This document shows positions 32,324 to 35,353 of a DNA stretch of 35,353 nt, piece by piece; positions within the stretch are counted from its first letter, which is position 1; the number at the start of each line of letters is the position of its first letter. This DNA comes from Bacilli bacterium (GTDB lineage: Bacteria; Bacillota_I; Bacilli_A; RFN20; CAG-826). The notes below the pieces were generated by a model. It searched no databases. It was not told the DNA's origin and saw only the letters and a program-made list of their open reading frames with translations. The stretch is from the NCBI GenBank assembly GCA_017454295.1, contig JAFTDF010000001.1:1-35353 (forward strand). The letters are read 5' to 3'. Made by a program: the position numbers and the translations under genes.

Positions 32324-32353
32324 GCGGAAAAGAAAAACCCGCCATAGGCGGGC
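32324..32353 (-). terminator. Terminator of the metNIQ operon
   Basis: Minus-strand GCCCGCC-TAT-GGCGGGT hairpin with TTTTCTTTTCC following, just after the metQ stop. Confidence 0.88.
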
Positions 32354-32362
32354 TTCCCGGGC

Positions 32363-33223
32363 TTAATCGATCAGCTTTTCGTAATGATAGAGGACGGATT
32401 CCCCGAAGGTATCGCTGATGTACTCCTTCACGGATGGGTTTCCAAAGGCCTCCACCAAAGCTTTGGTCTTGGGCGAGTTGACGTTTTCGGGGCGGACGGC
32501 CACGCCATTGGCCCTTAGGCTCAACGTTTCTTCGCTCACGCGTTCTCCCGCCACAATCCGGCGGGCATAATCGTCGCCAAGTCCGGTTAACGCGGCATTG
32601 CCGGGCAAGATGCCGAAATCGTAATCCCCTAGCGAAATGGCCAGATTGCTTTCTTGGATGCAGGTCAATTTGCAATGCTCGTATTCAGGGGCCCAAAGCA
32701 CTTGTTCGGTGGGTTTGGTGACGTCGAAGTTGACGAAGTTCCCCGCGGCGTCATAGCAAGAATCCTTAATGCTGGTGATGATGTGGTTATCCTCCAATAG
32801 GAGCAAGGCCCGCTCGATGTTGGAAAGGTCATTCACCAATTCGATGGTGGAACCGTCGGTCACCTCGGTCTTCTTCAAATCGGAGGTATAGAGGCAAAGC
32901 CGTTCGAAATGGGCTTTGACCACAAGGCGGAGTTCCCCCTCTTTCCCGGCATCTTTGTTATAGGTCTCCAAATAAGGCAAATGCTGGAAATAGTTGGCGT
33001 CGTATTCGCCCCGAGCCACGGCCGGATTTTGCTGGGTCCATTCAAGGACCGTGACTTTCAAGTCATAGCCCTTTTCTTTCAAAATGGGGGCAATGGCTTC
33101 TTTCAAAATCTTGGCATGGGGCAATTCCGAGGCGGCCACGGTGATGGTCGTTTCGTTAGCGCCGCCGCAAGAAGCAAGCGTCGCGGCAAACAATAACGGG
33201 AATAAGAGCTTGAAGGTTTTCAT
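32363..33223 (-). CDS. metQ: Methionine-binding lipoprotein MetQ
   Basis: 286 residues. A signal peptide ends with the lipobox LASC (Cys19). The mature protein has the NlpA/MetQ pattern: ITVAASELPHAKILKEAIAPILKEKGY, then DANYFQHLPYLETYN. It captures methionine outside the membrane and passes it to MetI. The start at 33223 overlaps the metI stop (ATGA), and an AAAAGGAGAA site precedes it. It is the last gene of the T-box-controlled metN-metI-metQ operon. Confidence 0.95.
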   Translation of the reverse strand: MKTFKLLFPLLFAATLASCGGANETTITVAASELPHAKILKEAIAPILKEKGYDLKVTVLEWTQQNPAVARGEYDANYFQHLPYLETYNKDAGKEGELRLVVKAHFERLCLYTSDLKKTEVTDGSTIELVNDLSNIERALLLLEDNHIITSIKDSCYDAAGNFVNFDVTKPTEQVLWAPEYEHCKLTCIQESNLAISLGDYDFGILPGNAALTGLGDDYARRIVAGERVSEETLSLRANGVAVRPENVNSPKTKALVEAFGNPSVKEYISDTFGESVLYHYEKLID

Positions 33224-33891
33224 TTGGCAATTCTCCTTTTGTCGGTTTTCTTGGCGAGGAAGAGGCCGACTTCTTGAATGATTTGAACCACGGCCACGAT
33301 CAGGAAGAGGATCACCCAGATTTCCGGACGGCTTAGGTAGTTCATGGGGTAGTTGTGATAAATCGAGTAAGCCCGGGCGATGAGACCGCCACCCCCAAAG
33401 TCGAAGGCGAAAGCAGTATACCCAAGAATCGAGATGGTGGTCAGGGAGAGTCCCATGAGCAAGGAGGGACGGGCCTCCCGAATCAAGACTTTCCAGATGA
33501 TTTGGGGCGAGGTCGCACCCATGGATTTCGCCGCTTCGACGACGCCTTGGTCGACTTCGTTGAGCGAAGATTCCACGACACGAGCCACATAGGCAAACGA
33601 GGCGAAGAAGAGAGGGATGATCATCGTATACCACGCCCCGGTGGCTCTGCCGAATACCCCACGGGTCAAGGGAATCAAGACGATGATGAGGATGAGGCAA
33701 GGGATGGAGCGGAGGATGTTCACAAAGATCCCCAGTACCAAATTTAAGGGGCGATTGGGCCGCAATCCCTTTTTCCCGGTTTGGTAGAGCAAGATCCCCA
33801 AGGGCAGTCCCACCAAGTAGGCGAGGAAGGTCGCAATGAGGGTCATGCCGACGGTCTCGGCGCAAGCGAGGAAGAATTCATTCCATTCCAA
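33220..33891 (-). CDS. metI: Methionine ABC transporter permease MetI
   Basis: 223 residues with five or so membrane helices. The EAA loop, EAAKSMGATSPQIIWKVLIREARPSL, contacts the ATPase. It overlaps metN by 14 nt and metQ by 4 nt, so the three are coupled. It forms the channel for methionine uptake. Confidence 0.95.
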   Translation of the reverse strand: MEWNEFFLACAETVGMTLIATFLAYLVGLPLGILLYQTGKKGLRPNRPLNLVLGIFVNILRSIPCLILIIVLIPLTRGVFGRATGAWYTMIIPLFFASFAYVARVVESSLNEVDQGVVEAAKSMGATSPQIIWKVLIREARPSLLMGLSLTTISILGYTAFAFDFGGGGLIARAYSIYHNYPMNYLSRPEIWVILFLIVAVVQIIQEVGLFLAKKTDKRRIAK

Positions 33892-34873
33892 GGGACTTCA
33901 CCTCCTCGTAATCGACCTGATGAAGCGTCAGATACTTCTTGAGCTTCTCCTGGTCTTTCTTTTCTTTGGGCCGTTTGATGACGGTCTGGCCATAGACCTT
34001 TCCGTCGATGACCTTGGTCGAGGCATAGACGACAGAGACCAAGATCGAACATTCCTGAACGATATTGGCGATTAAGGGTTCATCGGCGTTCCCATTGAAG
34101 AGGAAACGGATGAAATGATGTTCGTTGAGTTCAGTGTGGACGTGGTTGGCGTAGATCAAGGAACGGGCGATTTCGGTCTTGGGGGAGAGGAAGACGTCGG
34201 AAAGTTCCCCCGTCTCCACCAATTTGGCGGAATCCAAAATCGCCACCTTGTTGCAGATGGATTCGATGACCCCCAGTTGATGGGAGATCATGATGATGGT
34301 GATGCCAAGTTCCTTGTTGAGCTTCTTGAGTAAATTCAAAATGGATTCGGTGGTTTCCGGGTCGAGGGCGCTGGTGGCTTCGTCGGAAAGAATCACTTCC
34401 GGATCCAAAGCCAAGGCACGGGCGATGGCCACGCGCTGCTTTTGCCCACCGCTTAAACTGGCGGGATAGGCATCGGCTTTCTCCTCAAGTCCCACGGTCT
34501 TCAAACAATGGAGGGCAATCTCGCGCCGCTTGGCTTTGTCTTTCACCTTGGCGATTTCCAAGGCCAATTCGACGTTGCCCAAGACGGAACGCTGATCCAT
34601 GAGGTTAAATTGCTGGAAAATCATGGCGATTTTGCGGCGTTTGTCCAAAGGAACCCGCTTTTTCGCCGAGGCGATGAGCTCACCTCGATAATAGATTTCC
34701 CCGCCATCGGGAACCTCTAATCCATTGATGCATCGCACCAACGTGGATTTTCCCGCACCGCTTAAGCCAAGCACGCCAAAGACATCGCCTTTCTCCACCG
34801 ATAAGGAAATATCGTCGAGTACCGGGCGACCATCGAAGGCTTTGCTTAAATGGGAGATTTCGATTTCGGGCAT
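33878..34873 (-). CDS. metN: Methionine ABC transporter ATPase MetN
   Basis: 331 residues from the ATG at 34873, which follows GGAGGATT. Walker A GLSGAGKST at 36-44, signature LSGGQKQR at 140-147, Walker B ILSDEA at 161-166 and the switch His198 are complete. Residues about 252-325 form a NIL domain, which senses methionine and inhibits transport when it is abundant. The gene is first in the operon and is controlled by a T-box leader. A hairpin including its Shine-Dalgarno lies just upstream. Confidence 0.96.
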   Translation of the reverse strand: MPEIEISHLSKAFDGRPVLDDISLSVEKGDVFGVLGLSGAGKSTLVRCINGLEVPDGGEIYYRGELIASAKKRVPLDKRRKIAMIFQQFNLMDQRSVLGNVELALEIAKVKDKAKRREIALHCLKTVGLEEKADAYPASLSGGQKQRVAIARALALDPEVILSDEATSALDPETTESILNLLKKLNKELGITIIMISHQLGVIESICNKVAILDSAKLVETGELSDVFLSPKTEIARSLIYANHVHTELNEHHFIRFLFNGNADEPLIANIVQECSILVSVVYASTKVIDGKVYGQTVIKRPKEKKDQEKLKKYLTLHQVDYEEVKSLGME

Positions 34874-34876
34874 AAT

Positions 34877-34894
34877 CCTCCTTTCCGCAGGAGG
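34877..34894 (-). promoter_or_regulatory. Hairpin that can hide the metN Shine-Dalgarno
   Basis: Minus-strand CCTCCT-GCGGAA-AGGAGG: the 3' arm is the metN ribosome site. It follows the T-box terminator, so it may add translational control. Confidence 0.55.
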
Positions 34895-34896
34895 GA

Positions 34897-34937
34897 AAAT
34901 AAAACGTCCCTCCTTGCTTTGGACCAAGGACGAGACG
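34897..34937 (-). terminator. T-box terminator
   Basis: Minus-strand CGTC...CCTTG and CAAGG...GACG pair around GTCCAAAG, followed by TTTTATTTT. The upstream T-box sequence can form the competing antiterminator. Confidence 0.8.
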
Positions 34938-35166
34938 CAGTTCCCGTGTTACCACCTTGTTTCACCCCATTGTCACCAAAGGGGCCTTTGCAGGTACGCC
35001 TTGCGGAAATACCCTTGCGCTTTGACGGGCGCTCCCGGCTTAGACTACCTATCGCCTAAGCGGCTCCAGGGCCATGTTCGATCTCGCTTTGCCTATCCCC
35101 TTCCAGCCGATGGGGGACTCTCTGTTAGGCCAGGGTGGGATCTACTCTTCCCTTTCGTTGCCGATG
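34897..35166 (-). ncRNA. T-box riboswitch controlling metNIQ
   Basis: The leader of about 270 nt shows the T-box core AAGGTGGTAACACGGG (34943-34958) just before a terminator. Upstream, stem I carries AGTA (35043-35046) and AGAGAG (35018-35023) motifs, and GGCTGG. A candidate specifier is ATG at 35073-35075, in the context GAACATGGCCCTGG; CAT (His) overlaps it, but Met fits the operon. Uncharged tRNA would bind here and prevent termination, so transport rises when methionine is scarce. Confidence 0.88.
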
Positions 35167-35171
35167 CGCAA

Positions 35172-35199
35172 ATCATAGGCTTCTAAGAAAATATGTCAA
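35172..35199 (-). promoter_or_regulatory. Promoter of the T-box/metNIQ operon
   Basis: Minus-strand TTGACA (35194-35199) and TATGAT (35172-35177) with a 16-nt spacer, about 6 nt before the predicted start of the T-box RNA. Confidence 0.8.
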
Positions 35200-35230
35200 T
35201 GAAACTTGTTTTATTGAGTTTACCGATTTT

Positions 35231-35258
35231 TTGACATGACCACTTTTACTATTAGTAA
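35231..35258 (+). promoter_or_regulatory. Candidate promoter for the gene at the right edge
   Basis: Consensus TTGACA (35231-35236), then TAGTAA (35253-35258) after 16 nt. The -10 lies in a perfect palindrome. The ATG at 35267 is 8 nt downstream, another leaderless-type spacing. Confidence 0.45.
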
Positions 35259-35262
35259 AAGT
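35242..35262. promoter_or_regulatory. Perfect palindrome, probable operator
   Basis: ACTTTTACT-ATT-AGTAAAAGT has 9-bp arms and a 3-nt centre. It overlaps the -10 region of the plus-strand promoter, a typical repressor position. The TACT...AGTA core resembles sites bound by MarR/HxlR-type regulators, but this is only a resemblance. Confidence 0.6.
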
Positions 35263-35266
35263 TTCG

Positions 35267-35353
35267 ATGTTGAGCCGCTTCCTTGATTTAAAACGCCCCC
35301 TTTGGAAGAATTCGCTGGAATCAAGCCAAAGATTCGGGGAATCCCACCCAAAG
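35267..35353 (+). CDS. Start of an open frame running off the right edge
   Basis: An ATG at 35267 opens a frame of 29 codons without a stop, to the window end (starts MLSRFLDLKRPLWKNS). There is no Shine-Dalgarno, but a promoter-like sequence and palindrome lie directly upstream. I do not recognise the family; a chance open frame is possible. Confidence 0.35.
   Translation, partial: MLSRFLDLKRPLWKNSLESSQRFGESHPK

Noticed and set aside
33224..33865. Upstream extension of the metQ frame through metI
   Set aside because: The extension is an alternative frame of metI. The true metQ start is marked by a Shine-Dalgarno, a signal peptide and a lipobox.
34874..35200. SAM riboswitch for the methionine transporter
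   Set aside because: The conserved T-box core and stem-I motifs explain the leader; no SAM-box motif was seen.
1..35353. tRNA, rRNA, CRISPR or insertion sequence
   Set aside because: No tRNA-like cloverleaf, rRNA stretch, spaced direct repeats or transposase was found on reading both strands.

Overview
The window looks like a chromosomal segment of a low-complexity Bacilli/Mollicutes-type Firmicute, probably an uncultured gut anaerobe. Pointers are the Firmicute gene order rplK-rplA-rplJ-rplL-methyltransferase-rpoB-rpoC and rpsL-rpsG-fusA-tuf, T-box control of metNIQ, an oxygen-sensitive class III ribonucleotide reductase, an RpoB with Asn at the rifampicin His526 position, and a shortened L11 loop (the last two are traits I associate with Mollicutes). 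TGA acts as a normal stop codon, so the code is the standard bacterial one. Most genes are moderately GC-rich; 3.3-4.7 kb is clearly more AT-rich. No rRNA, tRNA, IS element or CRISPR array was seen.

Layout. 1-3.3 kb (minus): tuf (start only), fusA, rpsG, rpsL with promoter and leader hairpins. 3.4-7.7 kb (plus): accessory block splitting rpoC from rpsL, holding a secreted C39-like cysteine peptidase, a coupled membrane-anchored protein, an MscS channel and a DUF3990/Xre toxin-antitoxin-like pair. 7.8-18.5 kb (minus): rpoC, rpoB, RsmC-like methyltransferase, rplL, rplJ, rplA, rplK with an L10 leader, an attenuator and an operon promoter. 18.6-19.6 kb (minus): two small multi-pass membrane proteins. 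19.6-21.9 kb (minus): SmtB-type zinc sensor and P-type metal ATPase with two operators. 21.9-26.8 kb: phosphoesterase, unknown protein, polynucleotide-kinase-like P-loop protein, DUF2188 protein, RimK-like ATP-grasp enzyme, a tyrosine phosphatase-Nudix fusion and an MscL with a very long outer loop. 26.75-27.28 kb: intergenic region with DnaA-box-like sites and a structured nrdD leader. 27.3-31.3 kb: NrdD fused to a glutaredoxin-like domain, an unusual thioredoxin reductase, and NrdG on the opposite strand. 31.3-35.2 kb (minus): lipoprotein, metQ, metI, metN and their T-box leader. The right edge holds a perfect palindrome and the start of another frame.

How it works together. The ribosomal/RNA polymerase block makes the core expression machinery and carries self-regulation signals in its leaders. 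The nrdD-grx/trxB/nrdG set looks like a self-contained anaerobic dNTP synthesis system with its own electron supply; its reductase has lost the usual NADPH-binding motifs. A recurring theme is genes with no Shine-Dalgarno whose -10 box sits 6-8 nt before the start codon, implying leaderless mRNAs (about seven cases), alongside genes with strong Shine-Dalgarno sites.
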